Origin: Anaerolineaceae bacterium | Lineage (GTDB): Bacteria > Chloroflexota > Anaerolineae > Anaerolineales > Villigracilaceae | Assembly (NCBI GenBank): GCA_009772985.1 | Contig: WOUS01000006.1 | Coordinates: forward strand, 62,001 to 126,000 | Direction of reading: 5' to 3' | Length of the DNA: 64,000 nt | Part shown: positions 30,806 through 39,332 of the stretch, piece after piece | Layout of the letters: every line of letters starts with the position of its first letter | Numbering within the stretch: position 1 is the stretch's first letter | Position numbers and translations under genes: made by a program | The notes under the pieces: generated by a model | What the model saw: the letters and a program-made list of their open reading frames with translations, nothing else | What the model was told of the DNA's origin: nothing | Databases searched by the model: none

Positions 30806-32821
30806 ATGAAAGAATTCTTCAATAATGCCGCATACCAAAACCATCCACTTCGCGCCTTGAAAGACTTTTTGGATACTGAAACCGCAAATGAAGGCGCAAA
30901 AAAGTATCAAGACATGCGGTTTGTTGGTTATGTTTTGGACATCAATTACGACACTGTTACAATTATTACGTCTGATCCATTTAAAATCGCTGTGGGCGGT
31001 GTTCCAAGAAATTCCTTGCTCATTATGACCCCCTCTGTGCCAGAGGCCATAGTAACCCCACACTTTACTCTTTTGCGTGTTTTAGATGCCGCTCCAACCC
31101 CACTGTCAAAAGAAACTCAACAAACTTATTTTGAGTTGCAGAAGAAGTCCATGCCAGAGTTGGACATCTTCACTCAATCAGAATTGCAGTGGGGCGCATT
31201 GAACACTGCTGTTCTGGGGATGTTCTATCCAAAACCTGACGAACAAGATAAGGTTGAATTTTCTGGAGATATGAATAATTTTGTGAGTGCCCATAAATAT
31301 AAAGTTTATGCTCCAGATGATGCTTTGCTAGATTTGGTTATTAATTCATTAGTCCCCAAAATTGATCGTTTCGAAATTGGTGGTTTGCGTCTAACTGAAT
31401 GTAGGTTGCCTTTGCCAGATAAATCTCAGCCAAATGTAAGCGTGGTGGTCTCAACGCGAGATTTTCTTGGTGCGCGTACTGCCATGTTTGGTAAAACCAG
31501 ACTTGGAAAAAGCAATGTGGTGAAATTGATTGCTCAGAGTTTGATAGAAACTTATCATTCATCTGGCAAAGTTGGGCAGTTGATTTTTGATATCAATGGC
31601 GAATATGCTAATGACAATCCACAAGATGGAAATAAGTCCTTGAGAGGTGGGTATCCAAATGCTTGTTCTGTTTACGCTATTAACCAAAAGAAATCCACAG
31701 CATCTAAGCCATTAAAATTGAATTTCTATGAGCAGCCTGATAGTGCGCAAAGAATTATAGAAAGTTTGCTGTCTCAGGATGGAAAAGACTCCGGTTACAT
31801 TAGAAGTTATGCAAGTGTAGAATTATCGTCTCTGGAAGAAGCCAAAGGTTTAAAGCCAGGTAGTGACCAAGTAAGAACAATTCGAAAAACACAAATATTT
31901 TGGGCGATTTTGAAAAAGACTGGATTTGTGCCAGACGAAAGTAAACTTCATGATATAGCACCATTTGGGCGCGTAGCGACGAAATTCAACCCCGGTTTCA
32001 GTGCAAATCTGCGAAACGCTGCTTACGCCTCCAGTAAGATTTCAACTGTGCCAGCCGAGCCCAACACTTTAAGTGAACTTGTCAGAGAGTTAGAAGTGAT
32101 CGCCAGGTTTCGAAGGGATAACCCAAACCATCAAGCATTACAAAGCACAGGAAATAGCGGTTCGGTTTTTGATCCTGATGATATTGCTTTGTTAGAGTTT
32201 TTGGAACCACAAGCGGGGCGGAGTGGAACAACTTTGTTGCAACCTTACCGAATTTATCATGACCCTCACGCGGGTGATTTTGTGAAAGAAATTCTGGAAG
32301 AATTAGACAAGGGCGTTACGGTTATATTGGATTTAGGAAATGCACATCCCACCCTGCTGGATTATTTTTCAGAAATATTATCAAAGGCTGTATTCAATCA
32401 TCAAGTAGAAAAATTCAGCAACAACGACTTAAAAGACCATTACATACAACTTTATTTCGAGGAAGCGCACAACTTGTTTCCAAGAAAGGATGATGTAAAA
32501 ACCATCTATAGCAGGTTTGCAAAGGAAGGTGCAAAGTATCATATTGGCATGGTTTATTCCACGCAATCGCCTACAACCATCGGCGGGGATTTATTGGCAC
32601 AAACCGAAAATTTTTTTATTGCTCATATGTCATCACAAGATGAAGTAAACGCATTGGCGAAAATGAATGTGGCTTATGAAAGTATGAAAGACGATATTTT
32701 GCGGGCAAAAACCCCAGGCTATATTCGTATGCTTACACGTTCGCATCGTTTTGTTGTATCAGTGCAAGCTCGTCTGTTTGAACCCCTCGCACAATCTGGT
32801 CCTCAAACGAAAATGATATAG
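30806..32821 (+). CDS. herA: HerA-type hexameric ATPase / DNA translocase
   Basis: A 671-residue member of the FtsK-HerA ATPase superfamily. A beta-barrel-like N-terminal region (about 30-200, with MRFVGYVLDINYDTVTIITS) precedes Walker A in MFGKTRLGKSNVVKL (about 227-241), a Walker B/Glu block LYFEEAHNLFP (about 550) and the sensor/Arg-finger part GMVYSTQSPTTIGGDLLAQT with TPGYIRMLTRS near the end, all as in HerA. It is expected to pump double-stranded DNA using ATP together with NurA. It stands 2 bases after the methylase and 6 bases before nurA. The length is above archaeal HerA because of an insert in the middle (about 300-440). Confidence 0.88.
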   Translation: MKEFFNNAAYQNHPLRALKDFLDTETANEGAKKYQDMRFVGYVLDINYDTVTIITSDPFKIAVGGVPRNSLLIMTPSVPEAIVTPHFTLLRVLDAAPTPLSKETQQTYFELQKKSMPELDIFTQSELQWGALNTAVLGMFYPKPDEQDKVEFSGDMNNFVSAHKYKVYAPDDALLDLVINSLVPKIDRFEIGGLRLTECRLPLPDKSQPNVSVVVSTRDFLGARTAMFGKTRLGKSNVVKLIAQSLIETYHSSGKVGQLIFDINGEYANDNPQDGNKSLRGGYPNACSVYAINQKKSTASKPLKLNFYEQPDSAQRIIESLLSQDGKDSGYIRSYASVELSSLEEAKGLKPGSDQVRTIRKTQIFWAILKKTGFVPDESKLHDIAPFGRVATKFNPGFSANLRNAAYASSKISTVPAEPNTLSELVRELEVIARFRRDNPNHQALQSTGNSGSVFDPDDIALLEFLEPQAGRSGTTLLQPYRIYHDPHAGDFVKEILEELDKGVTVILDLGNAHPTLLDYFSEILSKAVFNHQVEKFSNNDLKDHYIQLYFEEAHNLFPRKDDVKTIYSRFAKEGAKYHIGMVYSTQSPTTIGGDLLAQTENFFIAHMSSQDEVNALAKMNVAYESMKDDILRAKTPGYIRMLTRSHRFVVSVQARLFEPLAQSGPQTKMI

Positions 32822-32827
32822 GAAAAT

Positions 32828-34156
32828 ATGCCTTATCAAGCAGGAAAAAACTTACCTGGTGAACGTGCCAGCAAACTTGGACATCTTGAAGTTCTTAAAA
32901 GTCCTTTGGTAAAAGAACTTGTAAAGAACTTTGAGGAACCGTCTGAAGTTGAATTAGATGCTCCTGTTAACTGGGAATCCATTCCAGCCAGTGGCGAGCA
33001 ACTGGATATTATCTTTTCAGTAGATGGTTCAATTCAAACCATCGAAGATAAGACGCCTCCATACAAAGCGCTTGCCTTTGTCAAAACCGCTCTGATGAAA
33101 ATAGACCAAGTTGCGCTAAGCCGCATCGACAAAGTTACTCCTCATCCATTTGCTTTGCGTGACCTGATGACTGACGCGGCTTTGTATCATGCAACTGTAT
33201 TTCCACTACGTCATGTAAAAGTTCCGGGTTTAACGGTCTATGATGCTGTTCGTCAGACTATTTTTGAGTCAGTAAAAGATAGTTCATTATATGGCGAACC
33301 AATGGAAACGCTCAAATGGTTGGCGTATGAGAAGTGGTCAGGTGAAAAGAAAAACCTTGAAGAGTTTCAGTGTCCTCATATTGGATGCGAGAGCGAACAT
33401 GCAACTTTGCCTTATGATGCAGAAGAGGGTGTATGCTCCAATTGTGGCAACAAACTTTACATTACAGATATGCTGGGCTTTCATCATGATATGGCAGAAA
33501 ATGCGGCATCTGACAGTGTTGGTACGGCGTACATGAATATACATGAGACACTTTTGCTTTTTACGGGTATTCGATATTTCTGGAATAACAATAAGGATAC
33601 GCTAAAACGTTGTTTGTTCTTCAAAGATGGTCCTCTTCAAATTCGCGCTCAATACTCGAAATTGGTCGCGCCAATACGCCGCTTTCTTGCACATGCTTAC
33701 AAAATGGGTGTTCCAATCAATGTTGTTGGACAAGAAAAGACTGGGTATTTTGTTGAACACTTAGATTTGATTGGGAGAAACGCGAATAAAGGACAGTTGT
33801 TTATCCCAGACCATAAATATATCTGTGAACAAATCCAACATCGCTCCGCAAGTGGCGAACCTTACGGCAAAGACACAAATTATGGAGCAAAAATATTCTT
33901 GATTTTGGATGAGCGTCATCATTTTGTATTGACACTTCCAATAACCACAGGCAATATGAAGGCTTTTATTCTCGACCCACAAATTGATTTGTTGATGGGC
34001 TTGCCAAATATTTTAGCAACTCTTCCCACTATATTGAGTAATCGTCATGAAAATGCGCTATTACCGATTGAATTAGCAAACTCGATAGCGTCTTTGTCTA
34101 CTTATCCATCGGCACAAGTATTAAAGTTGTTTGCTGATGCAAACATAAAGAAATAG
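32828..34156 (+). CDS. nurA: NurA-domain nuclease with an internal zinc ribbon
   Basis: A 442-residue protein. NurA signatures: DIIFSVDGSIQTIED (first metal Asp, about residue 64), CLFFKDGPLQI (second Asp, about 266) and PINVVGQEKTGYFVEHLDLI (conserved Lys element), with the late FILDPQIDLLMGLPNILATL replacing the usual C-terminal helices. NurA is an RNase H-like 5'-3' exo/endonuclease that works with HerA. Between the first and second motifs sits CPHIGCESEH...EEGVCSNCGN (about 181-217), a four-Cys zinc ribbon that common NurA proteins do not have; it may recognise DNA ends or a partner. Same AT-rich composition as the two genes before it. Confidence 0.82.
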   Translation: MPYQAGKNLPGERASKLGHLEVLKSPLVKELVKNFEEPSEVELDAPVNWESIPASGEQLDIIFSVDGSIQTIEDKTPPYKALAFVKTALMKIDQVALSRIDKVTPHPFALRDLMTDAALYHATVFPLRHVKVPGLTVYDAVRQTIFESVKDSSLYGEPMETLKWLAYEKWSGEKKNLEEFQCPHIGCESEHATLPYDAEEGVCSNCGNKLYITDMLGFHHDMAENAASDSVGTAYMNIHETLLLFTGIRYFWNNNKDTLKRCLFFKDGPLQIRAQYSKLVAPIRRFLAHAYKMGVPINVVGQEKTGYFVEHLDLIGRNANKGQLFIPDHKYICEQIQHRSASGEPYGKDTNYGAKIFLILDERHHFVLTLPITTGNMKAFILDPQIDLLMGLPNILATLPTILSNRHENALLPIELANSIASLSTYPSAQVLKLFADANIKK

Positions 34157-34244
34157 ACATTTGCCTTGGAATTTGGGGCGGGGCAAAGGCGTGGACAAAT
34201 ACTTATCGAAACAGAATCAACTCCCACCGTCGCGTAAATCACAA

Positions 34245-34273
34245 ACTTCCGAGGTCTCAAATGCCTCGGAAGT
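34245..34273. terminator. Bidirectional terminator between nurA and hypE
   Basis: ACTTCCGAGG-TCTCAAATG-CCTCGGAAGT, 10-bp perfect stem. It serves two convergent genes. The preceding 34157-34244 shows nothing recognisable; composition returns to GC-rich here, so this is the right edge of the island. Confidence 0.7.
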
Positions 34274-34282
34274 CTGATTGCT

Positions 34283-35446
34283 TCAACAAATCCTCGGCAA
34301 CAATTCCCCCGCCGGTAAATCCACAACTCTCATCCCGCCAATGGACGTCTTTGCCGTCACCAGGCCGGGGTGTTCGCTCACCACGCGGCCAATGATGGCG
34401 GCGTCCTTGCCATACTCGTGCCCGCGCATGGCGGCCAAAACTTTTTCTGCCATCTCTTCCGGCAGGATGGCGACCAGTTTCCCCTCGTTGGCAATGTAAA
34501 GCGGATCGAGTCCCAGCATCTCGCAGGCGGCGTTCACTTCGGGGCGGATGGGTACTTTCCTCTCGTCGAATTCGATGCCCACTTTGGACGAACCGGCCAG
34601 TTCATTCAACACCGCCGCCAGCCCGCCGCGCGTCGCGTCGCGCAGGCAATGAATGGCGGGCGGACACGCGGGGGGCCTCCGTTTTGTAGGGGCAGACCTA
34701 TGTGTCTGCCCGGGCGGACACGCAGGGGGTGGACACGCAGGTCCGCCCCTACAGGACTCGATCATCGCCTCTACCAGCCCGTTCAGCGGTGCGGTATCCG
34801 AGCGGATCTGGCTCTCGAATGTCAGCCCCTCACGCACCGACATGACCGCCATGCCGTGATCGCCCATCGTCCCGCTGACCAGCACGGCGTCGCCGGGACG
34901 CGCGTTCTGCGGGCCGATGTCCACGTCCGCGGGGATGAGGCCGAGGCCGGAGGTGTTGATGTACAGCCCGTCGCCGTGGCCGCGCTGGACGACTTTCGTG
35001 TCACCGGCCGCGATCTTCACGCCCGCTTTTTTGCAGGCCGCGGCCATGGCGGTCACGATATTGCCGAGCGTTTCCATCGGCAGGCCTTCTTCGAGAATAA
35101 AACCAGCCGAAAGGAACAGCGGCTTCGCGCCGCGCATGGCGAGGTCGTTGACGGTTCCGTAGACGGCCAGTTCGCCGATGTTCCCGCCGGGGAAGAACAG
35201 CGGGCTGACGACGAACGAGTCGGTGGTGAAGGCCAGACGACGGACGACGGACGACGGACGACCAATATCAATGATAGTGGAATCACCCATTTGCCCGAGC
35301 CATTCGTTATCGAACGCCGGGGCGAAGAGATGCTCGATCAGGTCGGCCATCATCTTGCCGCCCGCGCCGTGGCCCATCACGATGGTCGGGTAGTTTTGGA
35401 GGGGGCGGGGGCAGGTCCAGCCGAGGAGGTTGAGTTTATCTGTCAT
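34283..35446 (-). CDS. hypE: Hydrogenase maturation factor HypE, with two in-frame repeat inserts
   Basis: A 387-residue protein of the PurM/HypE family that dehydrates the carbamoyl group on its C-terminal Cys to thiocyanate, giving the CN- ligand of [NiFe] hydrogenase. Family parts: VMGHGAGGKMMADLI, FTTDSFVVSPLFFPGGNIGE, AAGDTKVVQRGHGDGLYINT, CLRDATRGGLAAVLNELA and the terminal LPRIC (modified Cys). Two foreign pieces are in frame: about 30 residues of RGGPACPPPACPPGQTHRSA... between MIESC and AIHCLRD (DNA 34668-34757), and RPSSVVRR before LAFTTDS (DNA 35234-35261). Both fall in loops, and the catalytic regions are intact. hypD precedes it at a 72-base distance filled with a hairpin repeat. 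Confidence 0.92.
   Translation of the reverse strand: MTDKLNLLGWTCPRPLQNYPTIVMGHGAGGKMMADLIEHLFAPAFDNEWLGQMGDSTIIDIGRPSSVVRRLAFTTDSFVVSPLFFPGGNIGELAVYGTVNDLAMRGAKPLFLSAGFILEEGLPMETLGNIVTAMAAACKKAGVKIAAGDTKVVQRGHGDGLYINTSGLGLIPADVDIGPQNARPGDAVLVSGTMGDHGMAVMSVREGLTFESQIRSDTAPLNGLVEAMIESCRGGPACPPPACPPGQTHRSAPTKRRPPACPPAIHCLRDATRGGLAAVLNELAGSSKVGIEFDERKVPIRPEVNAACEMLGLDPLYIANEGKLVAILPEEMAEKVLAAMRGHEYGKDAAIIGRVVSEHPGLVTAKTSIGGMRVVDLPAGELLPRIC
34668..34757. repeat. REP-type elements inserted in frame inside hypE
   Basis: Made of GGGGCAGACCTATGTGTCTG (34690-34709 region) with a CCCGGGCGGACACGC and a GGTGGACACGCAGGTCCG part, i.e. units of the GGGGCGGACCTGCGTGTCCG intergenic family, in both orientations. 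Translated as a Cys/Pro/Gly-rich stretch (GGPACPPPACPP) that no HypE should have. The frame is preserved. Confidence 0.8.
35234..35261. repeat. GACGACGG tandem repeat inside hypE
   Basis: Four units of about 7 bases (GACGACG, GACGACG, GACGACG, GACGACC) read as RPSSVVRR on the minus strand, next to the conserved LAFTTDS. Confidence 0.7.
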
Positions 35447-35455
35447 GGTTGCTCA

Positions 35456-35545
35456 CAGAGAATTAACCGCGAAGAACGCAAAGAGCGCGAAGATTCTTTT
35501 TGCTTTCCCTTTGCGTTCTTAGCGCCCTTCGCGGTTCGTTTCTTT
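35456..35545. repeat. Composite CGCGAAG hairpin repeat between hypE and hypD
   Basis: Left: TTAACCGCGAAGAACGCAAA and GAGCGCGAAG. Right: CCCTTTGCGTTCTTAGCGCC and CTTCGCGGTT. It fills the whole hypD-hypE gap and overlaps the last codons of hypD (NREGR). Confidence 0.75.
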
Positions 35546-36634
35546 TTCATATCGTCCATAGCGATAATACGCCGCGCAGGCGCCCTCGGACGAAACCATC
35601 GTCGCGCCGAGCGGCGTCTGCGGCGTGCATTCCTTGCCGAAGGCCGGGCACTCGTCCGGCTTCTTCCGCCCTTGCAGCACCAGTCCGCTGATGCACAGCG
35701 GCGACTCGTGCGTCTCGATGGACTGGATTTCCGGGAAGCGCAGTTCGGCGTCGAAGGCGGCGAACTCCTCCCGCAGGCGATAACCCGACATGGGGATGAC
35801 GCCGATGCCGCGCCAGGCGCGGTCGGTCGTCTCGAAAACTTTTTGGATGACGGCCTGCGCGGACCGGTTGCCGTCGCGCGTCACCGAGCGGGCGTAGGCG
35901 TTGCGGACCCCGTACCTGCCCGCCTCCAACTCGCGCACGCAGTCCAGGATGCCGTGCAGAAGGTCAATCGGCTCGAAGCCGGTGACCACGATGGGGATTT
36001 TATACTTTTCGGCCAGCGGCTCGTATTCCCAGAACCCCATCACCGTGCAGACGTGGCCGGCGGCCAGGAAGCCGTCTATTTTCACGTCGGCTGACTCCAT
36101 CAGCGCGGTGATGGCCGCCGGGACAACAACGTGCGAGACCAGTGCGGCGAAGTTCGCCAGTCCCTGCGCTTTGGCCTGCAGGACGGCCATGGCGTTGGCC
36201 GGGGCGGTCGTCTCGAAGCCGATGGCAAAGAAGACGACGGTCTTCTCCGGGTTCTTCCGGGCAACTTCCAGGGCGTCGAGCGGAGAGTAGACGATGCGGA
36301 CGTCGCCCCCGGCGGCTTTGACGGCGAACAGGTCGCGGTCCGAGCCGGGGACGCGCAGCATGTCGCCGTACGAGGTGAAGATGACGTCCGGGCGGGAGGC
36401 CAGGGCGACGGCCTTGTCCACCAGTTCGAGCGGCGTCACGCAGACGGGACAGCCGGGGCCGTGCACCAGGCTGATCTCGCGCGGCAGCATCCGGTCCAGC
36501 CCCGAGCGGATGATGGAATGCGTCTGCCCGCCGCAGACCTCCATCAGCGTCCAGGGGCGGGTGATCGTCTTCTGTAAATCGGCGAGCAGTTTGCGGGTCA
36601 GGTCTGCGTCGCGGTATTCGTCGAGATATTTCAC
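35519..36634 (-). CDS. hypD: Hydrogenase maturation factor HypD
   Basis: A 371-residue Fe-S protein, the scaffold on which Fe(CN)2CO is built for [NiFe] hydrogenase. Landmarks: [40 protein letters not shown] (two of the conserved Cys), [38 protein letters not shown] and the C-terminal Cys cluster [40 protein letters not shown] and ACAAYY that holds the [4Fe-4S] centre. Normal length. The last residues ([10 protein letters not shown]) come from the neighbouring repeat. Its ATG overlaps hypC by 4 bases. Confidence 0.95.
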   Translation of the reverse strand: MKYLDEYRDADLTRKLLADLQKTITRPWTLMEVCGGQTHSIIRSGLDRMLPREISLVHGPGCPVCVTPLELVDKAVALASRPDVIFTSYGDMLRVPGSDRDLFAVKAAGGDVRIVYSPLDALEVARKNPEKTVVFFAIGFETTAPANAMAVLQAKAQGLANFAALVSHVVVPAAITALMESADVKIDGFLAAGHVCTVMGFWEYEPLAEKYKIPIVVTGFEPIDLLHGILDCVRELEAGRYGVRNAYARSVTRDGNRSAQAVIQKVFETTDRAWRGIGVIPMSGYRLREEFAAFDAELRFPEIQSIETHESPLCISGLVLQGRKKPDECPAFGKECTPQTPLGATMVSSEGACAAYYRYGRYEKETNREGR

Positions 36635-36879
36635 GCGGCAGTTCCTTCTTCCCCCAGCGCTTCGATTTGTTTGAGCAGTTCCATCGTCTCGAAGGCTTCC
36701 TTTTCATCGAGGATGGACAGGGCGAAGCCGACATGCACGATGGTGTAGTCGCCGATTTTGACTTCTGGCACGTATTCCATGCAGGCTTCCTTGACCACGC
36801 CGCCAAAATCCACCTTCGCCATTTTCATGCCGTTGGCTTCGTAGAGTTCGATCACTTTTGCGGGAATTCCGAGACACAT
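36631..36879 (-). CDS. hypC: Hydrogenase maturation chaperone HypC
   Basis: 82 residues, starting [12 protein letters not shown] with the essential Cys2 after the initiator Met, and containing [20 protein letters not shown], then [20 protein letters not shown] as in all HypC/HupF proteins. It carries iron with CO2/CN groups from HypD to the hydrogenase large subunit. Its stop overlaps the hypD start (4 bases), and the gene order on the minus strand is hypC-hypD-hypE. The structural hydrogenase genes and hypA/B/F are not in the window. Confidence 0.95.
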   Translation of the reverse strand: MCLGIPAKVIELYEANGMKMAKVDFGGVVKEACMEYVPEVKIGDYTIVHVGFALSILDEKEAFETMELLKQIEALGEEGTAA

Positions 36880-36898
36880 CAGGCACCTCTAATGTAAT

Positions 36899-37768
36899 TT
36901 ATTTTTTGGTTTTGGGGGACGCGGCCGGCCCGACCGTCAGCAGGAGGTAGTGCGCCAGCAGGCCGAACGCCAGGATCAGGTAGGCTGCCACGTAGAGCGT
37001 GTCAGCGATCAGGCTGGGCAGGTTACCGGCGGCGGCGGTGAAGGCGTAGATCCCGCTTTCGTAGAGCCAGGCGTACAGCCCGTCGGCCAGGGCGAAGAGG
37101 AACAGCCCCAGCCAGGGGCGCAGCATGGCTCCGCCGCGGAAGATGAAGACGAGCAGGAAGGCCAGGGTGGCAATCGTCAGGTCCGCGAGGACGTAGAACG
37201 CCTGGACGAACGCGCTGAACGTATCCGCCTGGAGGCGGAATCCGCTCCCCAGGCCGGCCACGAACGCGGCCGCCGCGAGCATCCCGATCCAGGTCCCGTA
37301 AATGACCAGCCGCCGGGCGCGGACGGTGGGCCGGTAGATGACCGCGTATTGCCGTTCCAGCGAGATGGAGAAGCAGAGATAGCCCGCCACCCAGGGGATG
37401 TCGGCGATGGAGACCGCCGGGACCTCGACGATGGTCAGGTTGAAGGCTGCCCAGAGCACCTCGCCGAGCGTCCACAGCCACAGCCCGGCTGCCAGGAAGA
37501 ACCAGATCACCGAGCCGGTTTCCCCGACGCCGAACTGTTTCCAGACGACGGAGGCCGCAAAGGCTGCCAGGCCGGCCGCCAGGATGGTCAGGAAATTGGT
37601 GAAGAAATCGTTCCAGGTGAGGTCGGGCGAACCGAAGAAGGGCGCGCCGAACGGCTCGGCCAGGTAGATGAAAGCGTAGAAAGCCAGGCAAACAAAAATC
37701 CCCGCCGCGCTTGCGCCCAGCGTGGAAAGCCAGACCTTTCCTGACGGGACGGGGAGGGAGGATTTCAT
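36899..37768 (-). CDS. Polytopic membrane protein, function unknown
   Basis: A 289-residue protein with about 8 hydrophobic helices (LSTLGASAAGIFVCLAFYAF, FFTNFLTILAAGLAAFAASV, VIWFFLAAGLWLWTLGEVLW, ...LAFGLLAHYLLLTVG) and few polar loops. No motif of a known transporter or enzyme seen. It ends 20 bases before hypC on the same strand, so it could lead the hyp operon; whether it belongs functionally is not clear. A GATAAT lies 9 bases before its ATG, without a ribosome binding site. Confidence 0.7.
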   Translation of the reverse strand: MKSSLPVPSGKVWLSTLGASAAGIFVCLAFYAFIYLAEPFGAPFFGSPDLTWNDFFTNFLTILAAGLAAFAASVVWKQFGVGETGSVIWFFLAAGLWLWTLGEVLWAAFNLTIVEVPAVSIADIPWVAGYLCFSISLERQYAVIYRPTVRARRLVIYGTWIGMLAAAAFVAGLGSGFRLQADTFSAFVQAFYVLADLTIATLAFLLVFIFRGGAMLRPWLGLFLFALADGLYAWLYESGIYAFTAAAGNLPSLIADTLYVAAYLILAFGLLAHYLLLTVGPAASPKTKK

Positions 37769-37812
37769 AGCAGCGGGATTATCATGGCAGGGACAAGGTT
37801 TGTCAATGGTTG

Positions 37813-37818
37813 TATAAT
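37813..37818 (+). promoter_or_regulatory. Candidate -10 box of the MFS gene
   Basis: TATAAT about 60 bases before the ATG at 37880; no clear -35. Confidence 0.45.
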
Positions 37819-37879
37819 TACAGCACCCTGCATTCGTTCTTGGGGTTTGTATTTCATACCTAATTCACAAGGAGGCTTT

Positions 37880-39244
37880 ATGGCAAGAACAGGAAATACC
37901 CCGGGGGAGAAGCAGCACAAGCGCGCCATCCGCGCCTGGACGATGTACGATTGGGCCAATTCGGTCTTCGCCACCAGCATCATGGCAGCCATCCTGCCGG
38001 TCTACTACGCCAGCGTGGCCGTGCAGAGCGAACAGGCCAATACAGCGACGATCTACTGGTCCATCACCACTTCGATTGCCCTTTTGATCGTAGCCTTTCT
38101 GGGCCCGATCCTGGGAGCCATGGCCGATTTCCTGGGGGCCAAGAAACGCATGATGAGCATTTTCGTCTTCCTGGGCGTGACCGGGACCGCGCTGCTGTAC
38201 CTGGTCGGGACCGGCGACTGGTTCATCGCTTCGCTTTTCTTCATCGTCGGCAGTGTCGGCTTTGCGGGCGCGAACGTGTTCTACGATTCCCTGCTGCCGC
38301 ACGTGGCGCGCGAGGACGAGATTGACCAGGTCTCCTCACGCGGCTACGCCATGGGCTACCTGGGCGGCGGCATTCTGCTGGCGGTCAACCTGGGCATGAT
38401 CATGGCCCTGCCTGCGCTCCTGCCCGGACTCATCCCGTCCCTGGCCTCCTGGAGCGAAGGGGATTTGACCATGCTGATGACGCGCATCTGCTTCCTGACA
38501 GTTGCCGTCTGGTGGCTGCTGTTCACCATCCCCATCTGGCGGCACGTCCCCGAACCGGAGCGCCGCATCCGCACCAGCGAGAAGGGCTTCAGTCCGCTGA
38601 AGGCCAGTTTTGGGCGCCTGGGTCACACCTTTGGCGAGATCAAGAAGTACAAGCAGCTGCTCACCTTCATCATCGCCTTCTGGCTCTACAACAACGGCAT
38701 TGGCACCATCATCTTTATGGCGAGTATCTACGGCACTGAACTGGGCTTTTCCTCCACGACCACCATCGGGACCCTGCTCATGGTCCAGTTCGTGGCGATC
38801 CCGTTTGCCTTCCTGTTTGGCTGGCTGTCGAAGAAGATGGGCACCAAGCCGGCCATCCTGCTCAGCCTGGGCGTCTACACCCTGATCGCCATCGCCGGGT
38901 ATTTCCTCTACCAGGAATGGCAGTTCTGGGCGCTCGGCTTTGCAGTAGCGACTGTCCAGGGCGGCAGCCAGGCGCTCAGCCGTTCGCTGATGGGACGCAT
39001 GATGCCCAAGAGCAAATCCGCCGAGTTCTACTCTTTCTTCTCGGTCTCCGAGAAGATCGCTGGGACGGTCGGTCCGCTGCTGTTCGGCGGGGTCAGCTTC
39101 CTGGTGGGCGGCAGCCGCCTCGCCATCGTCTCGCTGATCGTCTTCTTTGCGACGGGCGGTTACCTGCTGACGCGTGTCAACGAGAAGGAAGGCATCCGCG
39201 TGGCGGAGGCCGAAGACCGGGAACTGGTGAAATCGGCGGTCTGA
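37880..39244 (+). CDS. MFS transporter of the UMF1 / Atg22-like family
   Basis: A 454-residue, 12-helix major facilitator protein. AIRAWTMYDWANSVFATSIM is the hallmark opening of the UMF1 (Atg22-like) family, and DSLLPHVAREDEIDQVSSRG with YAMGYLGGGILLAVNLGMIM follows, as does QGGSQALSRSLMGRMMPKSK in the second half. Yeast Atg22 exports amino acids from the vacuole; the substrates of bacterial members are not established. ATG 37880 follows GGAGG. A hairpin (39264-39292) follows. Confidence 0.88.
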   Translation: MARTGNTPGEKQHKRAIRAWTMYDWANSVFATSIMAAILPVYYASVAVQSEQANTATIYWSITTSIALLIVAFLGPILGAMADFLGAKKRMMSIFVFLGVTGTALLYLVGTGDWFIASLFFIVGSVGFAGANVFYDSLLPHVAREDEIDQVSSRGYAMGYLGGGILLAVNLGMIMALPALLPGLIPSLASWSEGDLTMLMTRICFLTVAVWWLLFTIPIWRHVPEPERRIRTSEKGFSPLKASFGRLGHTFGEIKKYKQLLTFIIAFWLYNNGIGTIIFMASIYGTELGFSSTTTIGTLLMVQFVAIPFAFLFGWLSKKMGTKPAILLSLGVYTLIAIAGYFLYQEWQFWALGFAVATVQGGSQALSRSLMGRMMPKSKSAEFYSFFSVSEKIAGTVGPLLFGGVSFLVGGSRLAIVSLIVFFATGGYLLTRVNEKEGIRVAEAEDRELVKSAV

Positions 39245-39263
39245 TCCGCCGGATGAAACAACG

Positions 39264-39292
39264 ACAGGCCGGGGACGCCATCCCTGGCCTGT
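39264..39292. terminator. Hairpin after the MFS gene
   Basis: ACAGGCC / GGCCTGT stem extended inward by GGGG...CCCT pairs. It lies between convergent genes; the T-tract is poor. Confidence 0.5.
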
Positions 39293-39332
39293 TCGATTCC
39301 TTCCGGACCGTGAGCCTGCTTCCGTTAAACGG

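Noticed and set aside
29939..34282. An insertion sequence or prophage as carrier of the methylase-HerA-NurA island
   Set aside because: No transposase, integrase or phage gene, and no target duplication or inverted terminal repeats were visible at either edge.
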